Source of the DNA: Ahaetulla prasina
Lineage: Eukaryota > Chordata > Lepidosauria > Squamata > Colubridae
DNA length: 64,000 nucleotides
Direction: 5' to 3'
Assembly: GCF_028640845.1 (NCBI RefSeq)
Contig: NC_080548.1
Location: 17,667,321 to 17,731,320, forward strand
Shown: piece by piece, positions 32,331 to 43,454 of the stretch
Numbering within the stretch: position 1 is the first letter of the stretch
Layout: each line of letters opens with the position of its first letter
Program-made: the position numbers and the translations under genes
The notes under the pieces: generated by a model
The model's database searches: none
Told to the model about the DNA's origin: nothing
What the model saw: the letters and a program-made list of their open reading frames with translations, nothing else

Positions 32331-32754
32331 ATCAATGGTTGGAAAAGAAATTATGATAAAGAAGACTTTAGTTTCTAATAAGTTAAAAATTATTGATTAT
32401 AAATGAATTGATACAAATGAATGATATAATTCTTTTGAAATGATGGATAAAATAGGATGATAAGAAATATTGTTCCAGAAATTAATTGATTAAATTATCT
32501 GATTATAGTTAGATGATAAAATGGATGATTAAATAAGCTAATGATAGATAATTGTTTTTGCACAAAAAAATGTAATCCACGCACCGACACATTGTACTGA
32601 AATTTGAATGAAAGATGTTTTTATGTTTGTATGTCTTTAAAAAATTGTCTACATTAAAAATGTCTACAAAATTTGTCTACATTAAAAATGTCTACAAAAA
32701 AGTTTGTATGTCTTTAAAAATTCCTCCCCCCCCCCCCCAAAAAAAAAAAAAAAA
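32331..32754 (+). mobile_element. L1-type LINE 3' UTR insertion
   Basis: An AT-rich stretch with repeated ACATTAAAAATGTCTACAAA ends in C- and A-runs. GAAATAGCCCAAGC is duplicated at 32,317-32,330 and 32,755-32,768, as for a target-primed insertion. No coding sequence remains. Confidence 0.8.
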
Positions 32755-33035
32755 GAAATAGCCCAAGCGTGCTTCCCAAACCTGGAGAAATTACTCCAAA
32801 TTGAGTAAAAGCATTTTTTTCTTTGCCCGTGTTAGCTGCACACAAACTCATTACACAATCATAAAAAAAAAAAGAATATTTCAAGAAAGAGTTTCTGATC
32901 AGCAATTTGGGAGAAAGGAGCGTTTGTCCCTTCTGCAATCAGATGAAGCTGCACAGATGCCTTTTGACCACACAGGGGTGGTAGGGAACTAAGAAACAGG
33001 ATGGGTGCTACTTTCCTAGAAAATGGCTGGGCCTT

Positions 33036-33540
33036 CCCAGGTTAGAATAGAATAGAATAGAATAGAATTTTTATTGGCCAAGTGTGATTGGACACACAAG
33101 GAATTTGTCTTGGTGCATATGCTCTCAGTGTACATAAAAGAAAAGATACGTTCATCAAGGTACAACATTTACAACACAATTGATGGTCAATATATCAATA
33201 TAAATCATAAGGATTGCCAGCAACAAGTTATAGTCATACAGTCATAAGTGGAAAGAGATGGGTGATGGGAACGATGAGAAGATTAATAGTAGTGCAGATT
33301 CAGTAAATAGTCTGACAGTGTTGAGGGAATTATTTGTTTAGCAGAGTGATGGCCTTCGGGAAAAAACTGTACTTGCGTCTAGTTGTTCTGGTGTGCAGTG
33401 CTCTATAGCGTCGTTTTGAGGGTAGGAGTTGAAACAGTTTATGTCCAGGATGCGAGGGGTCTGTAAATATTTTCACGGCCCTCTTCTTGATTCGTGCAGT
33501 ATACAGGTCCTCAATGGAAGGCAGGTTGGCAGCCATTGTT
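33036..33540 (-). mobile_element. Snake1-type CR1/L3 LINE 3' end with AATAG tail
   Basis: The minus strand encodes NLPSIEDLYTARIKKRAVKI, then DPSHPGHKLFQLLPSKRRYR and HTRTTRRKYSFFPKAITLLN. The UTR ends in the wording CCAATCACACTTGGCCAATA and the pentamer tail at 33,044-33,068 (GAATA on the plus strand). Confidence 0.92.
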
Positions 33541-33663
33541 TAGCTGAAGCCAAAGCCCATGATATGGCCAGCTGGGAATCCTACAATCTGCAAAAGAAGG
33601 ACCTGCCTATTTCAATTTCACCGAGTAGAACTCTCCAGAAGAGCTGAGATGATCCCTCCCCAG

Positions 33664-34202
33664 CAGTGGTAGGTTTCAAAAAATTTTACTACCAGTTCTG
33701 TGGGTGTGGCTTGGTGGCAGAAGTGGGTTTCAGCAGGTTCTGACCAGTTCTGGAGAACCGGGAGCGGAAATTTTGAGTAGTTTAGAGAACCGGTAGTAAA
33801 AATTCTGACTGGTCCCGCCCCCATCTATTCTCTGCCTCCCGAGTCCTAGTTGATAGGGAGGAAATGGGGATTTTGCAGTATCCTTCACCTGGAGTGGGGA
33901 GGGAATGGAGATTTTAAAGGACCTTCCCCCGCCACGCCCACCAAGCCACACTCACAGAACCGCTAGTAAAAATTTTTGAAACCCACCACTGCTTCGTGGG
34001 TGTGGCTTGGTAGGCATGGCAGGGGAAGGATACTGTAAAATCTCCATTCCCTCCCCAGTCCAGGGGAAGGATACTGCAAAATCTCCATTCCCATCCCACT
34101 CTGGGGCCAGCCAGAGGTGGCATTTGCCGGTTCTCCGAACTGCTCAAAATTTCGGCTACCGGTTCTCCAGAATCTGTCCGAACCTGCTGGATTTCACTCC
34201 TG
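33664..34202. mobile_element. hAT-like MITE, family B, containing a second copy
   Basis: The outer copy starts CAGTGGTAGGTTTC and ends GGATTTCACTCCTG. Its sequence is interrupted after GTGTGGCTTGGTGG by the copy at 33,718-33,991. Its own target duplication is not recognisable. Confidence 0.8.
33718..33991. mobile_element. hAT-like MITE, family B, nested in family B
   Basis: It runs from CAGAAGTGGGTTTC to GAAACCCACCACTG. The duplicated target CTTGGTGG / CTTCGTGG (one mismatch) is family B sequence itself (33,710-33,717 and 33,992-33,999). Confidence 0.85.
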
Positions 34203-34244
34203 GAACAGACCAGGATGTTGTTGCCTAAGATTGTTTATGGGGTA

Positions 34245-34643
34245 TAGGTAGTTTTCAACTTACAATCACAATTGAGCCCAATATCTCTGTTGCTAAGTAA
34301 CATATTTGTTAAGTGATTTTTTTCCTCCCATTTTACAACCTTTCTTGCCAAAGTTGTTAAGTGAATCACTGACGTTGTTAAGTTAGGGACATAGTTGTTA
34401 AGTGAATCTGGCTTCCCCATTGGCTTTGCTTGTCAGGAGGTCACAAAAAGGGATCACGTGACCCTGGGACACCGCGACCATCATAAATACAAGTCAGTTG
34501 CCAAGCATCTAAATTTTGATCACGTGACTATGGGAATGATGCAATGGTCGTTAAGTGTGAAAAACGGTCATTGACACTCTTTTCAGTGCCGTTGTAACTT
34601 TGAATGGAAACTAAATGAACCGTTGTAAGTCGAGGACTACCTG
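34245..34643. mobile_element. Tigger-like non-autonomous element
   Basis: The ends TAGGTAGTTTTCAACTTACA and GTAAGTCGAGGACTACCTG are inverted, with TA flanks. At 399 bp and without insertions it is a good reference copy for the family. Confidence 0.82.
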
Positions 34644-34755
34644 TATATACATAGATTGCTTCATTTGAAAGGAGAAGACCTGCTGCAATTCTTTTAATGC
34701 AATCTTAAGCTTCTTTTTCAAAAACATTACTCATCTTGGCTCCTAGACTCTAGGC

Positions 34756-35302
34756 CTGTCATGGCGAACCTACGGTAGCCATATCAGTGGGCACGCGAGC
34801 TCAGCTCTGGCACGCATGCTTGTGCTGGCCAGCTGATTTTCGGGCCTTCTGGGCCCACCCGAAATAGGGAAACAGGGGATGGTGGGGAAGGCCCGTTTTT
34901 CTCTCTCACTTGGCTCCAGAGCCTCTCTATGAGTCTGGGGAGGGCGAAAATGACCTTTTCCACGCACATCCAGACCTCTCTAGGAGTCTCTGGAGACTGG
35001 AGACAGCAAAAAAGTCACTTCCTGTCTAACCAGAAGTTGAGAAACGAGCCGTTTCTGGCCTCCGAAGGGCCTCTAGTGGGGTGGGGAAGGCCCTTTTTGC
35101 TCTCCCCAGACTCATAGAGAGGCTCTGGAGCCAGGTGAGAGAGAAAAATGGGCCTACCAGGCCATTGCGTGACAGGAGCGGGGGCGAGTCACATGCGCAT
35201 GCATGGGGGTGGGGCGCATAAAATTATGGTTGTGGGCATGTGTGCATGTGACCCACCCCCACCCCTCCTGGCACGTGATGGTAAAAAGGTTAGCCATCAC
35301 TG
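34756..35302. mobile_element. hAT-like MITE, family D, full copy
   Basis: The ends CTGTCATGGCGAACC and GGTTAGCCATCACTG have an exact 8-bp duplication CTCTAGGC at 34,748-34,755 and 35,303-35,310. The GC-rich interior contains an inverted pair of a GAGAGGCTCTGGAGCCA-type block (near 34,910 and 35,115). Confidence 0.92.
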
Positions 35303-35659
35303 CTCTAGGCTCTATGGGTGCACTATTTCCATTCCATATTACTAGCAAGGAAGGCTGATAGCTACTAAGAAAATTACTTTTTATTAGGTGGGTTGTTCCT
35401 ATTTGTTCTGCCAGCAATCCATTAACATTCTCCTTAAAAAAAAAAAAAACTTCTGATATGAGACGGACTATAAATACATGCCATACCCTGTGCCCGAGTC
35501 AAGAATGTGCCTGCGCATATTCATAGATCCTCTCTAATGTTCATGGAATGCCCGGGTCTTCTCAGCATGCTGGTAAGGCACTCTTTGAAACAGGTGTTCA
35601 ATCCGGGGGAAAAAATCAGCGCGAGTGATCTGATCACAGAATTTAATTGAAGAAGAGGG

Positions 35660-35955
35660 GCCTGTGAGGGACACAGCTCAGTGGAAAAACAACAGGCTTT
35701 GCATGTAAAAAGCTGCAGGTTCAATCTCTGGTTTGGCTGAACAAGGGGGGATGCTGTCTAAAATGCGGCAAACGCACGCACGCAGTGCACCCAGAGAGCA
35801 AGAGTCGAGCAGCCAAGATGAGAGAGAGAGTGACAGAAGAGTCTCTGGGTGTCTCGGTGTTTGTAGCATCCAGGAGTACATCAGTAAGAGGGCGCCCGAA
35901 GTTGAGCTGTTGAGAAAATGCCCATGTGGGAGGAAGAGCCAAGCCTAAGAAGTGT
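35660..35955 (+). mobile_element. tRNA-headed SINE, second type
   Basis: GGGACACAGCTCAGTGGAAA (A-box-like) and GCTGCAGGTTCAATCTCTGG (B-box-like) are 40 bp apart, as in a tRNA promoter. The following ~200 bp is a body unlike the Sauria SINE. The 3' limit is uncertain. Confidence 0.6.
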
Positions 35956-35971
35956 CATAGCAGGACAAGAC

Positions 35972-36225
35972 CAGTGGTGGTATTCAGCTGGTTCAGACCG
36001 GTTCACCTGAACCGGTAGCAGAGATCGTGGGTGGGCCCACTCACCCGTCTCCAAGTTGTACTATTTAGGCACATTTTGAAGGCCAGTCTCATGCATGGAA
36101 GGCATGCAAGTGAGCAAAGCACATGAGTGAAAGGCTGACGCATGCGCGGAGAGCACGCAGACAGGCGAAGCAAGCATGTACACATGTGGTGAAGCAGTGG
36201 TAAAGGTAAGTGAAACCCACCCCTG
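35972..36225. mobile_element. hAT-like MITE, family B relative
   Basis: It begins CAGTGGTGGTATTCAGC and ends GTGAAACCCACCCCTG, with GACAAGAC exactly duplicated at 35,964-35,971 and 36,226-36,233. The interior is shorter and has CATGCGC-type blocks in place of the 41-bp unit. Confidence 0.9.
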
Positions 36226-36497
36226 GACAAGACCCTGGATGGGAGTGTTGCAATATTTAAGGGGTTACCATAAGGAAGAAAGAGACAACCTATTCTCCAA
36301 AGCATCTGAAGGCAGGACAAAGAGCAATGGATGGAAACTAATCGAGAAAAAAAGCCACTTAGAATTAAGGAAAAATTTCCTGACAGTGAGAATAATCAGT
36401 GGAACAACTTGCCTACAGAAGTTGTGAGTGCTCCAACATTGGAGGTTTTTAAGAAGAGATTGGACAGCCATTTGTCTAAAATGGTATAGGCTTTCCT

Positions 36498-36768
36498 CAG
36501 GGGGGAAATCTACTTACCTTCTTTACCGGCTTGGAAGTGTGCGTGCGCATATCACATGCACACGCAGACCTTCTGTGCATGCGCAAAACCTACTGCGCAT
36601 GGACAGAAGGTAAAAAACACACTACTTCCTGGTTAAAACCAGGAAGTAATGACACCTGGGCAGGTGGGCGGAGCATTGCTTCGCCATCGCTACCAGATTG
36701 CCGAACTACCAGCCGCGATCACTACCGGATTGAGCGATCCGGTCTGATCCAGTAGCATTTCACCCCTG
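36498..36768. mobile_element. hAT-like MITE, family B, inside the CR1
   Basis: The ends CAGGGGGGAAATCTAC and GCATTTCACCCCTG have GCTTTCCT exactly duplicated at 36,490-36,497 and 36,769-36,776. The interior is rich in TGCGCATG-like motifs. Confidence 0.92.
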
Positions 36769-36795
36769 GCTTTCCTGCTTGAGCAGTGGGTTAGA

Positions 36796-37084
36796 CTTGA
36801 TTTCATTGAGGGCCGCATCAGGGTTGTGTTTGATCTCAGAGGTGGGTGTGGCCAGGGTGGGTGTGGCCAGCTCAACATCACTCGTGTCAGGGGCGCCTGG
36901 GGCGGCCCAAGCATTCTGCCAGTGAAAACAGCGAAAACAGACGTACTGCAGGCCGGTCCTTCACTGTTTTCAAGGCGGCCCCACTGGCCAGGTCTAAGCA
37001 TCCTGTGGGCCAGCTTTGCTGGCTGAGGAACTCTAGGAGTTGAAGTCCACAAGTCTTAAAGTTGCCAAGGTTGGAAACCCCTGC
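36796..37084. mobile_element. family C remnant fused to a family A right half
   Basis: TCATTGAGGGCCGCATCAGG, then GTGGGTGTGGCCAGGGTGGG, is family C in inverse order. From about 37,015 the right arm of family A follows (GGAGTTGAAGTCCACAAGTC to GGTTGGAAACCCCTG). The fusion point suggests a deletion between two neighbouring insertions. Confidence 0.65.
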
Positions 37085-37726
37085 ACTAGAAGATCTCCAA
37101 GATCTCTTCCAACTCTTTTGTTCTATTCTGTTATTCAGGTGAGTTGAGTTTATTCAGCACCCAAAACTACTTCAAATAGTCAAAGCTTAGCACATTAGGT
37201 AATAAAACACTCCCCACCCCCCAAAAAATAGGAAGCAGCTGCATTTGTACAACACCTCTACCCTGTAGCTCAGTTTTATTCCATCCAGTCTGTAAAGCTG
37301 CAGATGTCAGCATATCATACCTGTTGTTAACCTTTCTAACACATTAGCAATGTTACTGTAATGATCCCTAATTCCGTTTTCACCAACCAGGTGGCTTGCA
37401 GCTGGAGAGGATTACCACCCCCATCTTCCCCAGCCAGGAGGGACACCTACAGGGACTGTAGTTAGATAAACCCAGTTGAGGAAAAGGCAGCTTTGTATGT
37501 TACAATTTTAATGGTTTATTTAAAAAAAAATGCTCAGGGATTTGTGGTTGGTTCCCATTAATGCATTCTGAGACGCACTGCTTAGGGAGCCATCTGGTTT
37601 CCTGCAATTACTATCAGCAAAATGCTGTTTAAATTTTTTCTGGTTTAACTACATTGGGGCAGAACATCAAAATACTGAATACTGAATATTGGGGAACTGC
37701 ACTGACACACAAAACTGGATTCAAAC

Positions 37727-38008
37727 CAGTAGTGAAATCTGAACCGGTTTACTACCAGTTTGCTGGCTGCGCATGCGAGGTGTGCGCAGTGCACACCAAA
37801 AGGAGGCATGGGGTAAGTAGAACAGCGTGTGTGTGTGCGGGGGGAGGTGATTAGCTATGGTGCGCAATCTTATTTTTACTTTTAAAAGCATTTTTTAAAA
37901 CATGCTTTTAAAAGTTAAAAAAAGGCTCTGATGATCGCGTGGCTCAGCTGTGATGGTCAGAGTCTTTTCTTTTTTACTTTTAAAAGCATTTCTTTACAAC
38001 CTATTTGG
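37727..38008. mobile_element. hAT-like MITE, family B (GCTTTTAAAAG subtype), truncated
   Basis: It starts CAGTAGTGAAATCTGAACC, carries ATGCTTTTAAAAG hairpins and CTCTGATGATCGCGTGGCTC, and stops in ACAACCTATTTGGCC at a CR1 fragment (38,013-38,068). Confidence 0.65.
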
Positions 38009-38012
38009 CCAA

Positions 38013-38394
38013 CAGAACAGAGTTGGAAGGAACCTTGGAGGATCTTCCAGCCCAAACCCTTGTTTAGTGACTTATGACCATTTTTCACACAACAGTTGTA
38101 GCATCCCCACTGTCACATAATCAGAATTCGGACGCTTGGCCTCTAGCATGTATTTATGAGAATTAGAACGTCCTGGGGGGGTGTGTTAAGTGATCCCATC
38201 TTGCGACCTTCTGACAAGCAAAGTCAATGGGGAAGCCCCTTGGCAACCGTGTGACTAACTTAACAACTGCAGTGATTCGTTTAACAACTGAGGCAAGAAA
38301 GGTTGTAAAACGGCGCCAAATTCACTCAACCACTGTCTTGCTTAGCAATTGAAATTTGGGGTTGAATGGTGGACACAAGTCGGGGACGACCTGC
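38013..38394. mobile_element. CR1 terminus followed by a Tigger-like element
   Basis: ACAGAGTTGGAAGGAACCTT and CAGCCCAAACCCTTG is a minus-oriented CR1 terminus (38,013-38,068). From there Tigger-like wording runs (CTTATGACCATTTTTCACAC to AAGTCGGGGACGACCTGCA). Confidence 0.65.
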
Positions 38395-39224
38395 ATGGGC
38401 CATACTGAGGGATGATGGGAGTCGTCATCCTTGGGAAGTGAATAGTTTGGTCACTTCTGCCTTCCAAGGCTGGGGAGTTCTGGTTGATTTGGCACTTTTC
38501 CCTTTCTACTGCAGAAATTAAATCAGAGTTACCTAAAGTGGCCTAAATAAGAGGTGGGGGGGAATCACATAACCCTTTCCAATTCAAAGAAAAAGAATCC
38601 GGAGAACTAAAATTCCCCAAGAAACTTTTGGGTTGCCTTAGTGCCGCCATGTAGCCAGCAATAAATGGGTAGAGGAATGTCCTAAATTTATCTTTCTCCC
38701 ACCTTCAAATGGGAGATCTGTGATAAGCCCTTCCCTCTCTCCTAAAAAAAAAAAAAAATCAAATGAAAGGATATTGTCCGAAGGACAAAGAGAGGCATCA
38801 ATAGTCTTTCGTACTGAGCTGAAAATTCAGGCCAACGCTTTGTCTGAACATCTGTGAATCCTTGAAGAGGGCACAAAGGACTCAGCGCACCCCTGTCCTC
38901 GCATTTCTCTGAACATCCTGGGAAATTTCTTTCAGCATTTTCATTGTCAGCGGTGTGAATGGGGTGAAGCTGGGCAGAAGGACAATAGTTGAGGATATCC
39001 TATCTCCAAGCTCATTTGGGAGCATCAGGATTTCCCCCCATCGGCTTGTTCAGGTCACGGAAGAAAGGCCCTGATGATGTTACCTAGTTTGGGTTATGAA
39101 ACATCCGCAAGAAAAACAACCAAGCTCAGAGAGCACCCAGGACCCCTCATGTCAACCCTGCGCTTCAAATATCCCCCTTTGTAAGAAAGAACTTCTGCCT
39201 CCTGAGCTAACAGCAGTGAGCTCA
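38395..39224. other. unique intergenic stretch, no gene recognised
   Basis: About 830 bp without a recognisable repeat apart from an A-run at 38,746-38,758. No open frame longer than chance and no paired splice signals around a protein-like segment were seen on either strand. Confidence 0.6.
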
Positions 39225-39579
39225 ACAGAATCACAGAGTTAGAAGCGGGCTTGGAGGTTTTCTAGTCCAGCTTCCTGCTCAAGCAGGAAACCCTGTACCA
39301 TTTCAGACCAATGGTTGTCCAATCTCTTCTTTAACAACTTCTATTATTGGAGCATTCGCAACTTCTGGAGGCAAGTTGTTCCACTGATTAATTGTTCTAA
39401 CTATCAGGAAATTTCTCCTTAGTTCTAAGTTGCTTCTCTCCTTGATTAGTTTCCACCCATTGCTTCTTGTCCTGCCCTCAGGTGCTTTGGAGAATAGCTT
39501 GACTCTCTCTTCTTTGGGGCAGCCTCTGAGATATTGGAACACAGCTATCATGTCTCCCCTAGTCCTTCTTTTCATTAAA

Positions 39580-40269
39580 TTTGTTGCTGTTAGTTGCCAA
39601 GTCATGTCTGACCCATCGCAACCCCATGGAAAACTTTCCTCCAGGCCTTCCTGTCCTCTACATCCCCCGGAGACCATTTAAGCTTTAGTGAAGCCATCCA
39701 GTCACCTCATTCTCTGCTGTCCCATTCTTCTTTTGCCCTCAATCCTTCCCAGCATTCGGCTCTTCTCCAGTGAGTCCTTCCTTCTCATTAGGTGGCCAAA
39801 GGATTCCTCTTCAGGATCTGGCCTTCTGAAGAGCAGTCAGGATTGATCTCCTCTAGGACTGACTGGTTGGATTGCTTTGCAGTCCAAGGGACTCGCAGGA
39901 GTCTTCTCCAGCACCAGAGTTCAAAGGCCTCAATTCTTTGGCGCTCAGCCTTCCTTATGGTCCAACTTTCACAGCCATACATTGCAACTGGGAAAACCAC
40001 AGCCTTGACTATATGCACTTTTGTTGGCAAAGTGATGTCTCTGCTTTTTAGTATGCTATCTAGTTTTTTTTGCCTTTTGGTACTGTCCATGGGGTTTTCA
40101 CGGCAAAAATACTGGAGTCGGTTGCCATTTCCTTCTCCAGTGGATCATGTTTTGTCAGAGCTCTCTGCTATGACCTGTCCATCTTGGGTAGCCTTGCATG
40201 GCATAGCTCATAGCTTCGTTGCGCTGCGCAAGCCCCTTTGCCATGACAAGGCAGTGATCCATGAAAGGA
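39580..40269 (-). mobile_element. Bov-B (RTE) LINE 3' part
   Basis: The minus strand reads RQKKLDSILKSRDITLPTKV, then AVVFPVAMYGCESWTIRKAE and WCWRRLLRVPWTAKQSNQSV, the C-terminal part of the Bov-B reverse transcriptase. The 3' end lies at the left (GGCAACTAACAGCAACAAA on the minus strand). TTCATTAAA is duplicated at 39,571-39,579 and 40,270-40,278. Confidence 0.92.
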
Positions 40270-40281
40270 TTCATTAAACTA

Positions 40282-40642
40282 AAGATAAAGGTAAAGGTTC
40301 CCCTCGCACATAAGTGCTAGTCGTTCCCAACTCTAGGAGGCGGTGCTCATCTCCATTTCAAAGCCAAAGAGCCAGCGCTGTCCGAAGACATATCCGTGGT
40401 CATGTGGCCGGCATGACTCAACGCCAAAGGCGCACGGAACGCTGTTGCCTTCCCACCAAAGGTGGTCCCTATTTTTCTACTTGCATTTTTTACATGCTTT
40501 CGAACTGCTAGGTTGGCAGAAGCTGGGACAAGTAACAAGTAACGGAGCTCACCCCGTTATGCGGCATTTGGGATTCGAACCGCTGAACTGCTGACCTTTC
40601 GATCGACAAGCTCAGCGTCTTAGTCACTGAGCCACCGTGTCC
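40282..40642 (-). mobile_element. Sauria-type tRNA SINE, complete
   Basis: The tRNA-like head on the minus strand reads GTGGCTCAGTGACTAAGACG and GCGGTTCGAATCCC (A and B boxes), and the tail ACCTTTACCTTTATC. TAAACTA is duplicated at 40,275-40,281 and 40,643-40,649. It lies against the 5' side of the Bov-B copy, whose machinery mobilises this SINE type. Confidence 0.92.
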
Positions 40643-40745
40643 TAAACTAGACATATCCAATTCTAGCAACTGTTCTTTATGTTTTGGCCTCCGGTCCCCT
40701 AATCACCTTTGTTCCTCTTCTCTGGTCTCTCTAGTACTTTATATG

Positions 40746-42042
40746 TTTTAGCCTCAAGTCTGCATCTGTGTCACCACATTGTAGAAGATCAACAGGGCAA
40801 GCTTCCCAGATATCCCCAGGAATGTTTCACTCCCCAGTGCCTTTATCAGATCCAACCTTTTGAGACAGTCCATCCCTCCTCCTTCTGCTTGCTCAAAATT
40901 TCAGAGCTAGCCTGGTGGGATTTTTGCCCCTGGGAAAGGAAATGCAGCTGGGGCGGGTGGGGGGGGGATGAGGAGGAGTGATGTTGAGGAGATGGGGTGG
41001 GAGAAGAAGAAAAAGTGGAATGCTTTTCAAAAGTAACTTTTGCAACCCATTTTCAAGCGAGCAGGAAGAAACAGCCAGCCTGTTAACTTGGGTGGCACAG
41101 CCCTCTGCAGCTGGGACACTACCCAGACTTATAATTATCTCTAATTCCTCCCCTGCTGCTGCCACTGTGTTAACGATGCCCGCAGCTGCATGCTGAAGGG
41201 GCAATTAATTGCCTGGTCCATGTAACCGTGGTTACGGGAGGGATCCAGCGGGTGGGTAAAAAAACGGAAGGCAATTGATCTAAAACTGGGCCGGAGGATG
41301 GCTGGCTGCAGAATGGATTTGAAATCGCAAAGGAAGCTGCAGCTAGTAGCTTGTGCTATAACTTATTTGTTTATTATTTGTGGGTGGCCACCATATGGTA
41401 GATTCTCTTACGGTAAGGCAACAGGGGAATGGGGCTGAGATTATATAGGTCAGCAGCCGGCAACCTATTGGGCACCAGGGACTGGTTTTGTGGACAGAGG
41501 ATTCTCTGTAGATTAGAAGAGGTGTGGTTTCGCATGCTGCCTGCATCCGACGGATGCTTGTTTGCCCGGATCGGTTTCTGGCATGCCATGGCCTAGTGCC
41601 AATCCACAGACCAGGGGTTCGGAACTCGTGATATAGGTGTATACCCCCCCGACACACACACACAGGTGCAGAAGTTACATAGCTTTTTAACCAGACTCCT
41701 GAATTCCACTGATCATAACCAGATGTGAAAAAGTGGTTTTAGAAAACTAACAACAATGTTGGCTTGCTGAATTATGTCATGCAAGCCATTCCAATGTTTT
41801 AAGGTCTGATGTATGGGGTTGTCCCTAAACCTAATTCACAGGGGCTAATTCACTATAGCCAGGTTAAGCAAACCACCGATTGCCAGGTTCAGGGTATTAT
41901 TTCACTGTGATTTTTAACTTTCCTTCATGCAAAAGCATCTTAGCTTTTTGCCACGTTGTTTCCCCCCCCCTCAACTGTTTAATTCAACACTGTTTTTTCC
42001 TTTATCTATCCAGGAGTTGAATTTGGAAAATAAAGCAAGGGA
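40746..42042. other. unique stretch with a candidate conserved block
   Basis: No exon was recognised. The block at about 41,150-41,260 has palindromic and homeodomain-like words (GGGGCAATTAATTGCC, TAACCGTGGTTAC) in balanced-GC DNA, unlike its repeat-rich surroundings, and could be a conserved regulatory element. A (CA)n stub is at 41,653-41,664. Confidence 0.5.
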
Positions 42043-42050
42043 TTAGGTTA

Positions 42051-42429
42051 CAGAGGTGGGTTTCAGCAGGTTCAGACCAGTTCCAGAGAACCGGTAGCAG
42101 AAATTTTGAGTAGTTTGGAGAACCAATAAATACCACCTCTGACTGGCCCCGCCCCCATTTATTCTCTGCCTCCTGAGTCCCAGCTGATTGGGGAGGAAAT
42201 GAGGATTTTGCAGTATCCTTCCCCTGGATTAGGGAGGAAATGGGGATTTTGCAGTATCCTTCCCCTGGAGTGGGGTGGGAATGGAGATTTTACAGTATCC
42301 TTCCCCTGGAGTGGGGGGGATTGGAGATTTTACAGTATCCTTCCCCTGCTACACCCACCAAGACATGCCATGCCCACCAAGACATGCCCACAGAACCGGT
42401 AGTAAAAAAAAATTTGAAACTCACCACTG
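42051..42429. mobile_element. hAT-like MITE, family B, four internal units
   Basis: The ends are CAGAGGTGGGTTTC and GAAACTCACCACTG, with TTAGGTTA / TTAGATTA (one mismatch) at 42,043-42,050 and 42,430-42,437. Four GGGGATTTTGCAGTATCC-type units run from about 42,190 to 42,350. Confidence 0.88.
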
Positions 42430-42473
42430 TTAGATTAGTAGTAGTACATGGGCGATAAATGGCTGGGTTGTTT

Positions 42474-42610
42474 TATAGGAATAGGAATATTCTTTATTGG
42501 CCAAGAGTGATTGGACACACAAGGAATTGGTCTCTGGGGCACAAGCTCACAAGGTACACACAAACAAGACAGTAAGTCATAGATCATAAATTATAAGATG
42601 CAAACCTTTT
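42474..42610 (-). mobile_element. Snake1-type CR1/L3 LINE 3' terminus
   Basis: TTATTGGCCAAGAGTGATTG and GACACACAAGGAATTGGTCT match the terminus of the Snake1-type copies. Only a short pentamer remnant (GAATAGGAATA) is left. Confidence 0.75.
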
Positions 42611-43061
42611 TATGCCCATTTTACAGATGGTCAGCTCAAGACCCAATGAAACGACTACGTTACCTTTTACTGTAAAACAGTCACCTTAAGGGGTATTTCC
42701 GAAGGAAGTGGCCTCTACATCCTATCCCCCAGAACGCCATTAATAAAGTTAAATAACAACAGCCAATGTCCCGTTCCAAAATATCGATCTAGGGGTCATT
42801 ATTCGTTTCATCCAGTAGATGGTGACAAAGAGTTACACTTCATTCAGATGCAAAGATCCAAGGGGCCAAACTAGATTAGCATTTTGCAGTTAGTTGACCT
42901 GGGAAGTTGGGCCCTTCAGTTCCAGGTCACTGATTAATACATACAGAGGGTGTTCCAGGTGTTATCGAGAGAGAAATTTTGTATAGAAACTGGTCAAGAA
43001 ACGTAAAGCTCTTGAGGTTTTATTCAGAGGGTGTGTCAGGCCTGGAAACCAGGGGTTAATC

Positions 43062-43390
43062 CAGGGGTGTCCAACAGTGGTGGGATTCTACCAGTTCTAC
43101 TTGGTTCAGCCGAACTGGTAGCGGCAGCAGGAGGAGGCTCCACCCACCCGCCCGGACATCATCATAGACTCTCTGTACATCTGCAGAGGTGGCGCATGCG
43201 AGCGCTCACATTTCCGAACCAATAGTGAAGGTAAGTGAATATCACTACGGGTGTCCATCCAACCTTGGCAACTTTTAAAGATTTGTGGACTTCAATTCCC
43301 AGAATTCTCTAGCCAGCCCTACTCCTCCCACTGCTGATTGGGGAATTCTGGGAGTTGAAGTCCAGAAGTTGCCAAGTTTGGAGAGTTAGG
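43062..43390. mobile_element. hAT-like MITE, family A, with a family B relative inside
   Basis: The outer copy begins CAGGGGTGTCCAA and later shows the palindrome words GGACTTCAATTCCCAGAATT and GGGAGTTGAAGTCCAGAAGT. Inside, 43,075-43,250 (CAGTGGTGGGATTCTACC to ATATCACTACGG) is flanked by GTGTCCAA / GTGTCCAT, one mismatch. Confidence 0.8.
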
Positions 43391-43454
43391 ACCAGAAAGA
43401 TGGGCAGAAAAAATAATGCTGGATAAAGAAAGAGATGGGGGAAAAAAAATCATC

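Larger units (their letters stand above)
36236..37131 (+). mobile_element. CR1 LINE 3' end interrupted by several hAT elements
   Basis: The ORF2 end (GVLQYLRGYHKEERDNLFSK, then RTKSNGWKLIEKKSHLELRK) runs to 36,497. It resumes at 36,769 (CCTGCTTGAGCAGTGGGTTAGACT) and again at about 37,085 (CTAGAAGATCTCCAAGATCT to TCTATTCTGTT). The gaps are filled by family B, C and A elements. Confidence 0.85.
39225..40745 (-). mobile_element. CR1 LINE split by Bov-B and a Sauria SINE
   Basis: The CR1 terminus and ORF2 end (MKRRTRGDMIAVFQYLRGCP, FSKAPEGRTRSNGWKLIKER) occupy 39,225-39,579. The upstream part resumes at 40,643 with AACTAGACATATCCAATTCT and GCCTCCGGTCCCCTAATCAC. The two insertions lie between. 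Confidence 0.9.

Noticed and set aside
24857..40650. tRNA-like promoters as tRNA genes
   Set aside because: The A and B boxes belong to SINEs with target duplications and Bov-B-like tails; no complete cloverleaf stands free.
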